Shown: piece after piece, positions 34,815 through 44,058 of the stretch | How the letters are laid out: each line of letters opens with the position of its first letter | Position numbering within the stretch: position 1 is the first letter of the stretch | Source of the DNA: Kitasatospora setae KM-6054 | GTDB taxonomy: Bacteria > Actinomycetota > Actinomycetes > Streptomycetales > Streptomycetaceae | Reading direction: 5' to 3' | Length of the DNA stretch: 64,000 nucleotides | NCBI RefSeq assembly: GCF_000269985.1 | Contig: NC_016109.1 | Coordinates: forward strand, 8,273,001-8,337,000 | Position numbers and translations under genes: made by a program | Notes under the pieces: generated by a model | The model's input: only the letters and a program-made list of their open reading frames with translations | Told to the model about the DNA's origin: nothing | Databases searched by the model: none

Positions 34815-35726
34815 ATGAGCGCCCGTTACCTCCTCCCGTACGCCCCCGACGCGATCGGCGGCCTGCCCGCCGACCTCCCCGCCCTGGTCTGGGACGGGGA
34901 CGGGCCGGTGCCGCCGGCCGACGCGCTCCGCGAGGTGGAGTTCTTCTGCCTGCCGTACATGCGGCACGCCGTCGCGCTCCCGGTGATCGGGCGACTGCCC
35001 GCGCTGCGAGTGGTCCAGACGCTCACCGCCGGGATGGACGACGTCCTGCCGCACGTGCCGGACGGCGTCGAGGCGTGCAACGCGCGCGGGCTGCACGACG
35101 CCAGCACCGCCGAGCTGGCGGTGACGCTGGTCCTCGCCTCGCTGCGCGGCGTGCCGCGCTTCACCCGGCTGCAGGACCAGGGGCGTTGGCAGCAGGAGTT
35201 CCACCAGTCGCTGGCCGACAAGACCGTGCTGATCCTCGGCTACGGCTCGATCGGCCGCGCCCTCGCCGCCCGCCTGGAGCCCTTCGAGTGCGAGATCGTC
35301 CGGGTCGCGCGCCGGGCCCGTCCCGAGGAGCGGGTGCACGGCGTCGACGAACTGCCCGGACTGCTCCCCGCTGCGGACGTCGTCGTGCTGCTGACCCCGC
35401 TGACCCCGGAGAGTCACCACCTGGTCGACGCCGCCTTCCTGGCCCGGCTGAAGGACGGCGCGCTGCTGGTCAACGTCGCCCGCGGCCCCGTCGTCGACAC
35501 CGCGGCGCTGCTGGCCGAACTCACCGCGGGGCGGCTGCGCGCGGCGCTCGACGTCACCGACCCGGAACCGCTGCCCGCCGACCACCCGCTCTGGCACGCC
35601 CCCGGCACGCTGATCACCCCGCACGTCGGCGGCCCCAGCAGCGCCTTCCTGCCTCGGGCCAAGCGGCTGCTGCGCGAGCGGGTCCTGCGCTTCGAGGAGG
35701 GCGAGCCGCTCACTCCCGGCGCGTAG
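34815..35726 (+). CDS. D-2-hydroxyacid dehydrogenase family protein
   Basis: 303 aa with ATG at 34815. NAD-binding motif LILGYGSIGRALAARL, catalytic arginine in LLVNVARGPVVDT, and catalytic histidine in LITPHVGGPS are present. The family reduces 2-oxoacids with NAD(P)H; glyoxylate/hydroxypyruvate or phosphoglycerate-type substrates are possible. The N-terminal catalytic half is short and diverged. No pathway partner is adjacent; the following transporter is a decayed gene on the opposite strand. Confidence 0.85.
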   Translation: MSARYLLPYAPDAIGGLPADLPALVWDGDGPVPPADALREVEFFCLPYMRHAVALPVIGRLPALRVVQTLTAGMDDVLPHVPDGVEACNARGLHDASTAELAVTLVLASLRGVPRFTRLQDQGRWQQEFHQSLADKTVLILGYGSIGRALAARLEPFECEIVRVARRARPEERVHGVDELPGLLPAADVVVLLTPLTPESHHLVDAAFLARLKDGALLVNVARGPVVDTAALLAELTAGRLRAALDVTDPEPLPADHPLWHAPGTLITPHVGGPSSAFLPRAKRLLRERVLRFEEGEPLTPGA

Positions 35727-36600
35727 CCGGGGGAGGGTGAAGGGGGAGCGGGAGCGGAGCGCGGTGATGGCGGCAAGGCTGACCAGGGCCTGGGCGACCA
35801 GCAGGGCGGCGACCGGCCAGGAGGCGCCGTGGGCGCGGGCGCGCAACTCGCCGGCCAGCAGTGGCGCCGGTGCAGCGGACCGGGACGGCCAGCAGCACCG
35901 GGGCGGTGTTCCGGGTGTCGGCCAGCATGAACATCGGGAACGCGGCGGCGGCGGTGTAGTCGCAGCCGGGCCGCGAGGCCCGTTCCAGCCTGTTCCGATC
36001 GCCGAGCCACCTGTACAGGCCGAGCAGCACCAGGTCGGCGAAGACGCCGATGGACGGCAGGTACACCAGGACGAGGAACACCGCGACGAGCTGGTAGCCG
36101 CCCGTCCCCGGCATCCTCGCTCCGGCGGCCGGCGCCAGGGTGCCGGGCCGAGCGGCGGATCAGCAGCCCCGCGACGGTCAGCACCGCCGACAGCAGGAAG
36201 ACCCCGGAGGCGAGCAACGGGACGATGGCGCTGCCGAGTTGGACGAAGGTCCCGCAGAGGCCGCGACGGCCGGGAGGCGCGTGCTCCACCGCCGTCAGGG
36301 TCGCCCCGTCCCACTCGCCGTCGAGCGCGAAACCCTGGACGAAGCGCGGCGCGACGAGCAGCACCGGCTCGGCGACGCCGAGCGGGCCGAAGAACAGCCT
36401 GCCCAGCGGTCGGGCGAGGAACGACCGGGTAGGAGGCGAGCGTGTCGGCGGCCAGGACCCCGGAGGGGGAGAACTCGTGGCCGCAGGCCAGCGCCGCCGC
36501 CGTCCCGTAGAAGACGAAGGCGTAGAACCCGACGGTGGCGCCGACCGTCGCGGCGAGGAGGGGGCGGGGGTGTTCGGCACGGCGCTCCTGCCGGCCCGGG
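35722..36600 (-). pseudogene. Decayed MHS-type MFS transporter
   Basis: Fragments of a metabolite:H+ symporter occur in order but in different frames: LLAATVGATVGFYAFVFYGTAAAL, then FLARPLGRLFFG and RFVQGFALDGEWDGATLTAVEHAPPGRRG, then FLLSAVLTVAGLLIRR, then VYLPSIGVFADLVLLGLYRW, then VAALLVAQALVSLAAITAL. At least three frameshifts are required. Several of the usual twelve helices are missing and the whole is too short, so both indels and deletions have occurred. Confidence 0.75.
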
Positions 36601-36770
36601 GCGGTGCGGGCGAGGGGAGAACGGTCAACGCACCTTCTTCGGCGGAGGGTTGGCCGCCGTCCGCCGGGTGCGGGGCCAGCGGTTCTGGCAGTCTGGTGCA
36701 CGGCGGGTCACGGGTCCCCGCGACCCGCGACCCGCGACGAACCGGACCGATCCGACCAGGAGGGCGTTCC

Positions 36771-37487
36771 ATGGCAGCGCAGGAGCGGGAACCCGCCCAG
36801 TACGACGTCATCGGCGAGCGGTACAGCGACTTCAAGCGCCACCACGGCCTCTCGCCCGAGGAGCCCACGGTGCGCGCCCTGCTCGGCGACCTCACCGGCG
36901 CCCGGGTGCTCGACCTGGCATGCGGCTTCGGTCAGTACACCCGGCTGGCCAGGCGGCTCGGCGCCGCGCGCGCCGAGGGCGTGGACATCTCCGCGGAGAT
37001 GGTGGCGCAGGCCCGGCAGCAGGAGGAGCGCGACCCGGCGGGAGCGGTCTACCACCAGTACGACGCGGCCGCGCTGCCGGTCCTCGGCAGCTTCGACGCG
37101 GTGGTCGCCATCTGGCTGTTCAACTACGCCGAGGACCCCGGCCGGATGGCCGACATGTTCCGGGGCGTCCGCGCCAACCTCGCCGCCGGTGGCCGCCTGG
37201 TCGCGGTGACCGTCCACCCCGGCTACGACCCGGACGATCCGGACCGCCAGCCCCTCCGGGCCCGCATCACGGCGGCCCGGCCCGTACCGCGCGGCACCGC
37301 CCTCGTCCTGGAGTTCCCGGTCGAACCGCCGGTCGAGCTGTCCTTCACCCGCTGGGACGCGGACGTCTACGAGCAGTCCGCCCGCGCCGCCGGCTTCACC
37401 GACCTGACCTGGCACCCCGTCACCCACCCGGAGGCGGGCACCCCGGACGGGGGCGACCCGTTCATCGTCGCCCTCACCTGCGAGTGA
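36771..37487 (+). CDS. Class I SAM-dependent methyltransferase
   Basis: 238 aa with ATG at 36771 and AGGAGGG upstream. SAM-binding motif I is VLDLACGFGQYTRLA, motif II is AEGVDISAEMV, and IWLFNYAEDPGRM and LAAGGRLVAVTV follow. It resembles small ubiquinone/toxoflavin-type methyltransferases; the substrate is unknown. Stands alone between the decayed transporter and a repeat-rich promoter. Confidence 0.85.
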   Translation: MAAQEREPAQYDVIGERYSDFKRHHGLSPEEPTVRALLGDLTGARVLDLACGFGQYTRLARRLGAARAEGVDISAEMVAQARQQEERDPAGAVYHQYDAAALPVLGSFDAVVAIWLFNYAEDPGRMADMFRGVRANLAAGGRLVAVTVHPGYDPDDPDRQPLRARITAARPVPRGTALVLEFPVEPPVELSFTRWDADVYEQSARAAGFTDLTWHPVTHPEAGTPDGGDPFIVALTCE

Positions 37488-37540
37488 GCCGGCCGAAACC
37501 GGGTGCGCCGCACCGCCCGGACCGTTAGGTTCCGGGCGGG

Positions 37541-37590
37541 GACGGGCGGGGACGGGCGGGGACGGGCGGGGACGGGCGGGGACGGGCAGG
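37541..37590. repeat. Five 10-bp tandem repeats upstream of a hypothetical gene
   Basis: GACGGGCGGG repeated four times plus one copy with a single change, ending 20 bp before the ATG at 37611, within the probable promoter or 5' leader. G-runs may form quadruplex structure. Confidence 0.9.
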
Positions 37591-37610
37591 GAAGTGCGGA
37601 GGAGGGGGGC

Positions 37611-38306
37611 ATGGAGCAGCGGGTGACGGTCCATCAGGGGCGGTCCGGCGGGCGGCAGTACCGGGTGGTGCGGGTCGGGGACCGGCCGGGACGGCTCTCG
37701 GTGCTGGACGAGCAGTTCCGGATCACCGTGTACGCGGACCGCGCGGGGCTGTCCCGGCTGCTCGCCGCCTGGTCGCTCGCGGCCCGCTCCCCGCACACCC
37801 TGGTCCACCTCCCGCTGCGGACCCGTCCGGCGCCGGCCAACCCGCCGCTGGGTGACCGGAGCGTCCGCTACGACCTGGTGCTGGCCCACCACTCGCTGCA
37901 GTTCCCGCCCACCGGGTGGAAGCACCTGCGCTCTCGCCTCGACCCCGGCCGCCCGCAGACGACCCGCACCCCCGACGCCGACTTCACCACCGCCCCGGCC
38001 GCCACCGGACGGCGCCACCACCGCGAGACCCACGACCACCTGCGCTACGACCTCGCCGCCCACACCCTCTTCGTCACCGGCTCCGCCCCCGCCTACCGCG
38101 ACCACGGCGTCGCCCTCCGCGACCTGCTCGCCACCGCCCCCGCCCTGCACCACACCCTCGGCCCGTTCGCCTCCGCCGGCGGCCACGAACGCCGGGGCCC
38201 CGAGACCACCCTGCTCCCGGCCCAGCCGCTCCGCCACACCCTCCGCCACGACGCGTCCGCCCCGACCGTCCTGAACGTCCAGTACTGCCCGGACTGGTAC
38301 TGCTGA
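37611..38306 (+). CDS. Hypothetical protein
   Basis: 231 aa with ATG after GGAGGAGGGGGG. The N-terminal half looks like a small beta-barrel (YRVVRVGDRPGRLSVLDEQFRITVYAD). The middle is rich in His, Arg and Pro. The C-terminus ends VLNVQYCPDWYC with two cysteines three residues apart. Codon bias is normal. No family recognised; no operon partner. Confidence 0.6.
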   Translation: MEQRVTVHQGRSGGRQYRVVRVGDRPGRLSVLDEQFRITVYADRAGLSRLLAAWSLAARSPHTLVHLPLRTRPAPANPPLGDRSVRYDLVLAHHSLQFPPTGWKHLRSRLDPGRPQTTRTPDADFTTAPAATGRRHHRETHDHLRYDLAAHTLFVTGSAPAYRDHGVALRDLLATAPALHHTLGPFASAGGHERRGPETTLLPAQPLRHTLRHDASAPTVLNVQYCPDWYC

Positions 38307-38835
38307 CCGCTCCCGGGCGGCGGCGACGGCAACGGCGGCGGAGGAGAAGGACGGGTGGACGGGCGGGCGGGCGGTGGGGCCGGGGCTGACAGGCTGCATT
38401 CGTGGCGCTCGGCTGAGCCCGGACGCCGGTTGGGCCGTGACCACCCCCGAGCAGGCCGGGGAGGCTGCCGTTCTCCAGTGCTGGTGGCCTCGGAACCGGC
38501 CCCACCACAACGGACCCTAGCCGGGGGGACCGACAGGCCCCGGGGACGGGAACGGATCTTCCGGCAGCCCGCCGTCACGGCCGAACGGGGGCGGTGGTGC
38601 TTCCGGGGCGCTGCCGGTCGCTCCGCCCGCGCCCCGCCGCGCCTCCGTGCGCCCTGGCGGGACAGGCGTTCGGGCCCCGCGACCGGGTACCCGGTCAGCG
38701 ACCCCGGATCCCCGCATCCCCGTACCCCCGGCTGCCGCTTCAGCGAGGCCGAAGCCGAAGTCGATGCCGAAGTCGATGCCTACGCCTATGCCTACGCCTA
38801 TGCCTACGTCGAAGCCGAGAGCGGAGCCGACGCCG
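38307..38835. other. 529-bp region with repeats, no supported gene
   Basis: No frame shows convincing coding bias. From 38757 to 38804 there are two pairs of 12-bp tandem duplications. The rest is the upstream region of the FAD monooxygenase. Confidence 0.45.
38757..38804. repeat. Paired 12-bp tandem duplications
   Basis: GAAGTCGATGCC twice (38757-38780) followed by TACGCCTATGCC twice (38781-38804), followed by partial copies. The array lies just upstream of the monooxygenase ATG and is open in its frame (a PKSMPTPM-like extension). Confidence 0.85.
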
Positions 38836-40191
38836 ATGGACACCAGCAGCACCCCGAGGAGCGCGGTCGTCCTCGGGGCCGGTATCGCCGGGCTCGCCAT
38901 GGCCCGGGTCCTGCACGACTTCTTCGACGCCGTCGTGCTCGTCGAACCCCACCCGCTGCCCGCGGACGACCGGCCTCGCGGCGGCGTCCCGCAGGCCCAC
39001 CACATCCACGGCCTCACCGCGCGCGGTCTCGACCTGATGGAGGAGCTCTTCCCCGGCCTCGACCGCGAGTTGGAGGACGCCGGCACCCCGCGACTCGACC
39101 ACGGGCGGGACGTCCTCACCTGCTTCCCGACCGGCAACGCCCCGCGCGTCGACACCGACCTGGGCTCCCGGCTCAGCAGCCGCGCGCTGATGGAGGCGCG
39201 GATCCGCGGCCGCGTCCTGGCCCTCCCGAACGTCGAACCGCGCACCGGCCTGCGGGTGACCGGCCTGGTCACCGACGCCGCCCGGAGCGCCGTCCGCGCG
39301 GTGGCCACCGACGACGGGGGCACCGTCCCCGGCGACCTGGTCGTCGACACCACCGGACGCTTCTCCCGCCTGCCCCGCCGACTGGCCGACGCCGGGTTCC
39401 CCACCCCGCCGACCCGGACCATCGACGCCGGCGTCGGCTACGCCTCGGGCCTCTTCGAAGCCCCCGACCAGTCATGGCTCGCCCTCATCCAGCCCACCGT
39501 CTGCCCCGACCGCACTCGCGGCGCCTACATCGGCAAGCTGGAGGGCAGCCGCTGGATGGTCACCCTGGTCGGCGCCTGCGGCGACCACCCGCCCGCCGAC
39601 CAGGAGGGCTTCCGGGCGTTCGCCGACCGCCTCGACAACCCCGTGGTGGCCGCGTTCCTCGCCGAGGCCCGGCCCGTCTCGCCGCTGCACCGCTACGTCC
39701 GCACCGAGAACCACCGCACCGACTACCACCGGATGCCCGCCTGGCCCGACCGCTTCCTGGTCGCCGGTGACGCGGTCTGCGCCTTCAACCCCCTCTACGG
39801 CCAGGGCATCGGCGTCGCCCTGGAACAGGCCCTGCTGCTGCGCTCCCTGCTCGCCGCCCGCACCGGGCGGAGCACCCCGTCCGGCCCGGTCGGTGTGGCC
39901 GGTGTGGCCGAACTGACCGGCCTGGCCAGGGAGTTCCAGCGCCGCCTGCCCCGCACCACCGGGTACGCCTGGCGGATGTCGACCTTCCAGGACGCCATCT
40001 GGGCCCGCCACCGGGCCGGCCGCACCACCCGCCGCGACCGCGCCGTCACCTGGTACCTGGACCGCCTCTACCGGGCCGCCGCAGCCGACCCGGCCACCGC
40101 CGCGACGTTCGCCCGGGTCTTCCAGCGCGCCGCGCCGCCCACCGCCCTCCTCGGCCCGCGCGTCCTCCTCCGGATCCTCCGCGGCGGCTGA
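38836..40191 (+). CDS. FAD-dependent monooxygenase
   Basis: 451 aa. The Rossmann motif SAVVLGAGIAGLAMARVL with the following acidic residue (VLVEPHP), DLVVDTTGRFSRLP (DG/GR-type motif) and RFLVAGDAVCAFNPLYGQGIGVALEQA (second FAD motif) are intact. It resembles the squalene-epoxidase/geranylgeranyl-reductase-like hydroxylases found in secondary metabolism. ATG 38836 is chosen; the frame is open upstream through the 12-bp repeats, so a longer N-terminus is possible. The substrate is unknown. Confidence 0.85.
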   Translation: MDTSSTPRSAVVLGAGIAGLAMARVLHDFFDAVVLVEPHPLPADDRPRGGVPQAHHIHGLTARGLDLMEELFPGLDRELEDAGTPRLDHGRDVLTCFPTGNAPRVDTDLGSRLSSRALMEARIRGRVLALPNVEPRTGLRVTGLVTDAARSAVRAVATDDGGTVPGDLVVDTTGRFSRLPRRLADAGFPTPPTRTIDAGVGYASGLFEAPDQSWLALIQPTVCPDRTRGAYIGKLEGSRWMVTLVGACGDHPPADQEGFRAFADRLDNPVVAAFLAEARPVSPLHRYVRTENHRTDYHRMPAWPDRFLVAGDAVCAFNPLYGQGIGVALEQALLLRSLLAARTGRSTPSGPVGVAGVAELTGLAREFQRRLPRTTGYAWRMSTFQDAIWARHRAGRTTRRDRAVTWYLDRLYRAAAADPATAATFARVFQRAAPPTALLGPRVLLRILRGG

Positions 40192-40330
40192 CCCCGCCCC
40201 GCCCCGCCCCCGCCGAGGGCGCGGGAGCGGCGGCTGCTCAAGGGTCGCTCAAATGCCCTGGTGGTCGCTCCGCGGCTCTGACAGGCTGTGCGGCGCCCGC
40301 CGACCGGCGGCACGGTTTCGGGGAGAGGCC

Positions 40331-41029
40331 ATGGCAGGAACGGAAGACGGGCGGTCGCCGGTGCTGCAGGAGTGCCCGACCTGCGGCCTGGACGACGAGG
40401 TGGTCGGGGTGCCGGCCGCGTACCACGCCGGGCGGGACACCGTCCGGGACGGCGAGGAGGGCGGCGTCCGGACGGTCAGCAGTTCGCTGTCCAGCGCGCT
40501 GGCCCCGGCGCCGACCCGGCTGCCGAGGGCGACCTCGTGCCTGATGGTCGTCGTGGGCCTGCACCTGGTGGCGGTCTCGATCGGGACGTTCGTGGCCGGC
40601 GCGCTCGCCGGGCACTGGTTCGACGGCGGGGACCCGGTGCCCGACGGTCCGGATCCGTACGGCGGCCGGTTCCACGGGACGGTGCTCCACCCGGCGGACG
40701 CCGCGTCCGCCGACCGGCCCTCGCTGCTGTTCCTCGGCTGGATCTCCGGCGCCGCGCTGCTGCTCGCGGTCGCGCTGTTCGTCGCCGTCCGGCGGCGGGC
40801 GCGCGCGGGTCGGCGGCAGGCGGCCCGGCAGGCGGACCGGCGGGCGGAGGCCGAACGGCTGTGGTCGCGCGGCTGGTACTGCCGGCGCTGCGGCACCGTG
40901 CACTTCCGCGCCGAACCCGGCTGCCCGGCCCGGGCGCTGACGCTGGGGGACTTCCGGCGGGAGGTCTGGGCGGCGGGCGGGTACGGCGACCCGGCCGAGA
41001 GCGCCGACCGGCCGGGCGTACGGAGCTGA
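40331..41029 (+). CDS. Zinc-ribbon membrane protein
   Basis: 232 aa. An N-terminal CPTC motif and a C-terminal CRRC...C pattern (GWYCRRCGTVHF) bracket two transmembrane helices (SCLMVVVGLHLVAVSIGTFVAGAL and LLFLGWISGAALLLAVALFVAV). Both ends are predicted cytoplasmic with zinc-ribbon character. Similar Streptomyces proteins have no known role. ATG at 40331 follows GGGAGAGG. Confidence 0.7.
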   Translation: MAGTEDGRSPVLQECPTCGLDDEVVGVPAAYHAGRDTVRDGEEGGVRTVSSSLSSALAPAPTRLPRATSCLMVVVGLHLVAVSIGTFVAGALAGHWFDGGDPVPDGPDPYGGRFHGTVLHPADAASADRPSLLFLGWISGAALLLAVALFVAVRRRARAGRRQAARQADRRAEAERLWSRGWYCRRCGTVHFRAEPGCPARALTLGDFRREVWAAGGYGDPAESADRPGVRS

Positions 41030-41087
41030 CCGGCACACGGGACGCGGCTGCGGCTGGCAGGGGTCGGGGGCCAGGGGCCGACGGGGC

Positions 41088-41813
41088 TCAGGGGCGGCGG
41101 GCCAGGAAGACGTACTCCTTGCCCGGGCGGTCCGGCGCGTCCCGGACCTCGACCGGTTCGAGGTCGGCGGCGCGCAGGTCGGCCTCCACCTCGGCGCGTT
41201 CGCGGAAGCGGAGGGTGGAGTCGGAGGTGAGGTGCTGCCCGTCCGCGGCGAACACGTAGTGCCAGCGGAAGGAGACCAGCGGGCCGTCGACGGCGAGCAG
41301 TTCGACCCAGCTCTCCACCGCGCCGACGCCCGGCAGCTCGCTGACCCGGTGGGACTCCGCCCGCGTCCAGGACTCCCAGGCGCGGGCCGCCGGCACCCTG
41401 GTCTCGAACACCAGGTGGCCGCCCGGGCGCAGCGCCGCGCGCACGCCCCGCAGGGTGGCGTGCCAGTCGGCCGGGGCGGTGATCGCCTGGGCGGCGTTGG
41501 CCGTCATGGTGACCAGGTCGACCCGCAGCGGGGGCAGCCCGGTGGCGTCCCCGACCAGCCAGCGGACCCGCTCGGCGCCCGGTTTGCCGCGCGCCACCTC
41601 GACGGACGCGGCGGCCGGGTCGACCCCGACCACCCGGGTGCCGCGCCCGGCCAGCAGCAGGGCGAACACGCCGGTGCCGCAGCCCAGGTCGAGGACCTCG
41701 GCGGCGCCCAACTCCCCGGCCAGGGCGAGGTAGGGGAGCAGGTCGCCGCGGTCCGGGTCGAGTGCGTCGTAGATCTCCGCCAGGCGGGGCAGCGTGAAGC
41801 ATTCGTCGGCCAT
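41088..41813 (-). CDS. Class I SAM-dependent methyltransferase
   Basis: 241 aa. MADECFTLPRLAEIYDALDP starts the protein; SAM motif VLDLGCGTGVFALLLAGRG, then VVGVDPAAASVEVAR and LRPGGHLVFETRVP follow. The YDALDP block is typical of small Streptomyces methyltransferases of unknown substrate. The upstream gap to 42092 (about 280 bp) shows no supported gene. Confidence 0.87.
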   Translation of the reverse strand: MADECFTLPRLAEIYDALDPDRGDLLPYLALAGELGAAEVLDLGCGTGVFALLLAGRGTRVVGVDPAAASVEVARGKPGAERVRWLVGDATGLPPLRVDLVTMTANAAQAITAPADWHATLRGVRAALRPGGHLVFETRVPAARAWESWTRAESHRVSELPGVGAVESWVELLAVDGPLVSFRWHYVFAADGQHLTSDSTLRFRERAEVEADLRAADLEPVEVRDAPDRPGKEYVFLARRP

Positions 41814-42092
41814 CCGCGCGACGGTAGTCCGCGGTCCGCGGCGGTGCACCCGGTTATCGGAGCGGGGACGGCGGGGCGGAAAAGGGTTTGCCGCGGGGGT
41901 GGCGGGTGCGTACGGTGGGCCGGGTGAACACCGGAACGGCCTTGGGCCACGCACGGATCGGTGACCCGGTGGGCGGCTGACCGCGCCCCGGGTGCCGCGA
42001 GGGCGTCCGCACGCACGAGGGCCGCCGAGGTCCGGGAGCAGTGCGCCTACCCGCCCCAGACCGACCACACCCGGAACGAGGTTCACCCGGCC

Positions 42093-42467
42093 ATGCCCGC
42101 CGCCTTCAACCACACCATCATCGCCTCCAAGGACGCCGCCGCGTCCGCCGACTTCTACCGCGAGCTGCTGGAGGCCGAACAGGCGCCCTCCTGGGGCCCG
42201 TTCACCAACCTGAAGCTGGCCGACGGCGTCCTGCTGCAGTTCGCCGCGCCGCCGGTGGAGATCCAGATGCAGCACTACGCCTTTCTGCTCGACGACGAGC
42301 TGTTCGACCGCGCGTACGCGCGGCTGCGCGAGCGCGGTATCGACCACTGGGCCGACCCGCAGATGCGGCGCGCCGGTGAGACCAACACCGAGCACGGCGG
42401 GCGCGGCGTCTACCTGCTCGACCCGGCCGGCCACGGCCTGGAACTGATCACCCGCCCCTACCTGTAG
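42093..42467 (+). CDS. VOC (glyoxalase/dioxygenase) family protein
   Basis: 124 aa, one VOC module of two beta-alpha-beta-beta-beta units: FNHTIIASKDAAASADFYRELL and the final GRGVYLLDPAGHGLELITRPYL. His in NHT and Glu in LELI are the usual metal ligands. Members include fosfomycin-type resistance proteins and glyoxalases; the exact activity is not predictable. It is read toward the maleylpyruvate-isomerase-like gene 76 bp further on. Confidence 0.85.
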   Translation: MPAAFNHTIIASKDAAASADFYRELLEAEQAPSWGPFTNLKLADGVLLQFAAPPVEIQMQHYAFLLDDELFDRAYARLRERGIDHWADPQMRRAGETNTEHGGRGVYLLDPAGHGLELITRPYL

Positions 42468-42543
42468 ACGGTTGCCCGCAGGTGGCGCAGTCGCCGGTAG
42501 GGCGGCCGCCCTACAGCCGCGGGGCGGGTGCGAGGATGGCGCG

Positions 42544-43116
42544 GTGATCGGTCATCGGGAACTGCGCGCCGCGCTCGCGGAGACGCGACGCGTCCTCGCC
42601 CCGCGGCTCGGCCGGGACTGGAGCGTTCCGGCCGGCCCGCTGGAGTGGAACTGCCGCGACACGCTGGCCCACCTCGGACACGACCTGCTCGGCTACGCCG
42701 GGCAGGTCACCGCCCGGCCCGGCGACCGCTACCTGCCCTTCGACCTGACGGTCCGTCCGGAAGCGGGCCCCGCCGAGGTGCTGGACACCGCGCTGGCCTG
42801 CGGCGAACTGCTCGCCCTCGCCCTGGCCGCCGCCGAGCCCGGCCTGCGCGCCTGGCACTGGGGCCCGACCGACCCGTCGGGCTTCGCCGCGATGGGCACC
42901 GCCGAGACGCTGCTGCACACCCACGACATCGCCACCGGCCTGGCCCTCGACTGGACGCCGCCGCCCGCGCTGTGCGCCGCCGTACTGGCCCGGCTCTTCC
43001 CCGACGCCCCGCCCGGCGACCCCGCCCCCGTCCTGCTCTGGTGCACCGGCCGGGCCGCACTGCCGGGCCGCCCGCGCCGCGCGTCCTGGACGTGGCGGGC
43101 GGCGCTCGACGAGTGA
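42544..43116 (+). CDS. Maleylpyruvate isomerase/DinB-like (mycothiol-dependent) protein
   Basis: 190 aa with GTG start. The four-helix DinB-like fold is suggested by WNCRDTLAHLGHDLLGYAGQ (first metal histidine region) and GTAETLLHTHDIATGLALDW (second histidines). The family includes mycothiol-dependent isomerases and detoxifying transferases. A partner substrate is not suggested by neighbours. Confidence 0.8.
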   Translation: MIGHRELRAALAETRRVLAPRLGRDWSVPAGPLEWNCRDTLAHLGHDLLGYAGQVTARPGDRYLPFDLTVRPEAGPAEVLDTALACGELLALALAAAEPGLRAWHWGPTDPSGFAAMGTAETLLHTHDIATGLALDWTPPPALCAAVLARLFPDAPPGDPAPVLLWCTGRAALPGRPRRASWTWRAALDE

Positions 43117-43167
43117 GCGGGGTGGAGGGCGGGAGCGGGACGGACGGGGGACGGGGCCGGGCGGCCC

Positions 43168-44010
43168 TCAGCGGACGGCGTCCGCCAGCCACTGGAGGAC
43201 GGTGCGGGAGGGCAGACCGAGGACCGTCGAGGCGGAGCGGTCGGGGGTGATCGCGTTGTCCGGCAGGGTGCCCAGGAAGTCGTACAGCCCGGCTATGCCG
43301 GCGGCCGCGCCGGGTCCGAGCAGGGGCGCGATCAGGCCGCCGAAGGCCGCCGGGGCGAGCGCCTCGTAGCGGACGGCGTGCCCGAGGTGGGCGGTGAACG
43401 CCTCGGCGAGCTCGGGGCCGGTGAGCGCGGGGTGCAGGCCGACCTCGACCAGGCCGGTGACGTCCGGGCGGTCGAACAGGGCTGCCACGGCGTCGGCGAC
43501 GTCCAGGTGCGAGGACCACGACACCGGGTGGCCGGCGGGCAGCGGGTAGCGCAGCACGCCCTGTTCGCGGGCCCCGGTCACGACGGGCGGCAGCAGCAGG
43601 TTCTCCAGGAACAGGCGCGGCGCCACCACCGCGTGGGACAGGCCGCTCCGCCCCAGCCCGTCGATCACGGCCGCGACCGCCGGGTCGGCGGCGGCGACGG
43701 GCCCGCCGCCGCTGGTGGAGAACACCACCCGGCCCGGGCGGGCGGCCTCCAGGGCGGCGACGACACTGCGGGCGTGGCGCAGCCGGTCCTCCGGCGCGCC
43801 GATCGGGAGGTGGACGAAGACGCCGGCCGCGCCGCGGTAGGCGTCGGTCAGCGCCTCGGTGGCCCCGAGGTCGACCGCCCGCACCCGGGCGCCGGCGACG
43901 ACCGCGTCGGCGTTGCGGGTGAGGGCCGTGACGGGGGTGCCGGCGGCGGCGAGGGCGGCGGCGACGGGGGCGCCCTGGGCGCCGGTGGCGCCGTGGATGA
44001 CGTAGCTCAT
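43168..44010 (-). CDS. NmrA-like NAD(P)-binding oxidoreductase
   Basis: 280 aa atypical short-chain reductase: MSYVIHGATGAQGAPVAAAL gives the GxxGxxG nucleotide motif, VFVHLPIG and VVFSTSGGGP follow, and the Tyr-Lys catalytic pair is not evident. Such proteins act as quinone reductases or redox sensors. It is divergent from an HxlR regulator with a dense palindrome between, a common inducible detoxification pair. Confidence 0.87.
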   Translation of the reverse strand: MSYVIHGATGAQGAPVAAALAAAGTPVTALTRNADAVVAGARVRAVDLGATEALTDAYRGAAGVFVHLPIGAPEDRLRHARSVVAALEAARPGRVVFSTSGGGPVAAADPAVAAVIDGLGRSGLSHAVVAPRLFLENLLLPPVVTGAREQGVLRYPLPAGHPVSWSSHLDVADAVAALFDRPDVTGLVEVGLHPALTGPELAEAFTAHLGHAVRYEALAPAAFGGLIAPLLGPGAAAGIAGLYDFLGTLPDNAITPDRSASTVLGLPSRTVLQWLADAVR

Positions 44011-44017
44011 GGCCCCA

Positions 44018-44058
44018 ATTAGTGCACGGGGTGCACCAGTTACTTCAACTGCACTAAT
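44018..44058. promoter_or_regulatory. HxlR-type operator with nested inverted repeats
   Basis: Outer arms ATTAGTGCA (44018-44026) and TGCACTAAT (44050-44058) are perfect complements; an inner CAGTT-N5-AACTG lies at 44037-44051 and GGTGCACC at 44030-44037. The site lies between the divergent NmrA-like and HxlR genes and overlaps the upstream ATG candidate of the latter. Confidence 0.7.

Noticed and set aside
35414..36895. Minus-strand continuous ORFs around the methyltransferase and hydroxyacid dehydrogenase genes as real proteins
   Set aside because: Only short parts resemble a transporter and they switch frames; the rest is antisense to well-supported genes.
38647..38835. N-terminal extension of the FAD monooxygenase through the 12-bp repeats
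   Set aside because: The extension is repetitive, has no similarity, and the Rossmann motif normally begins within the first 10 residues, as it does from 38836.
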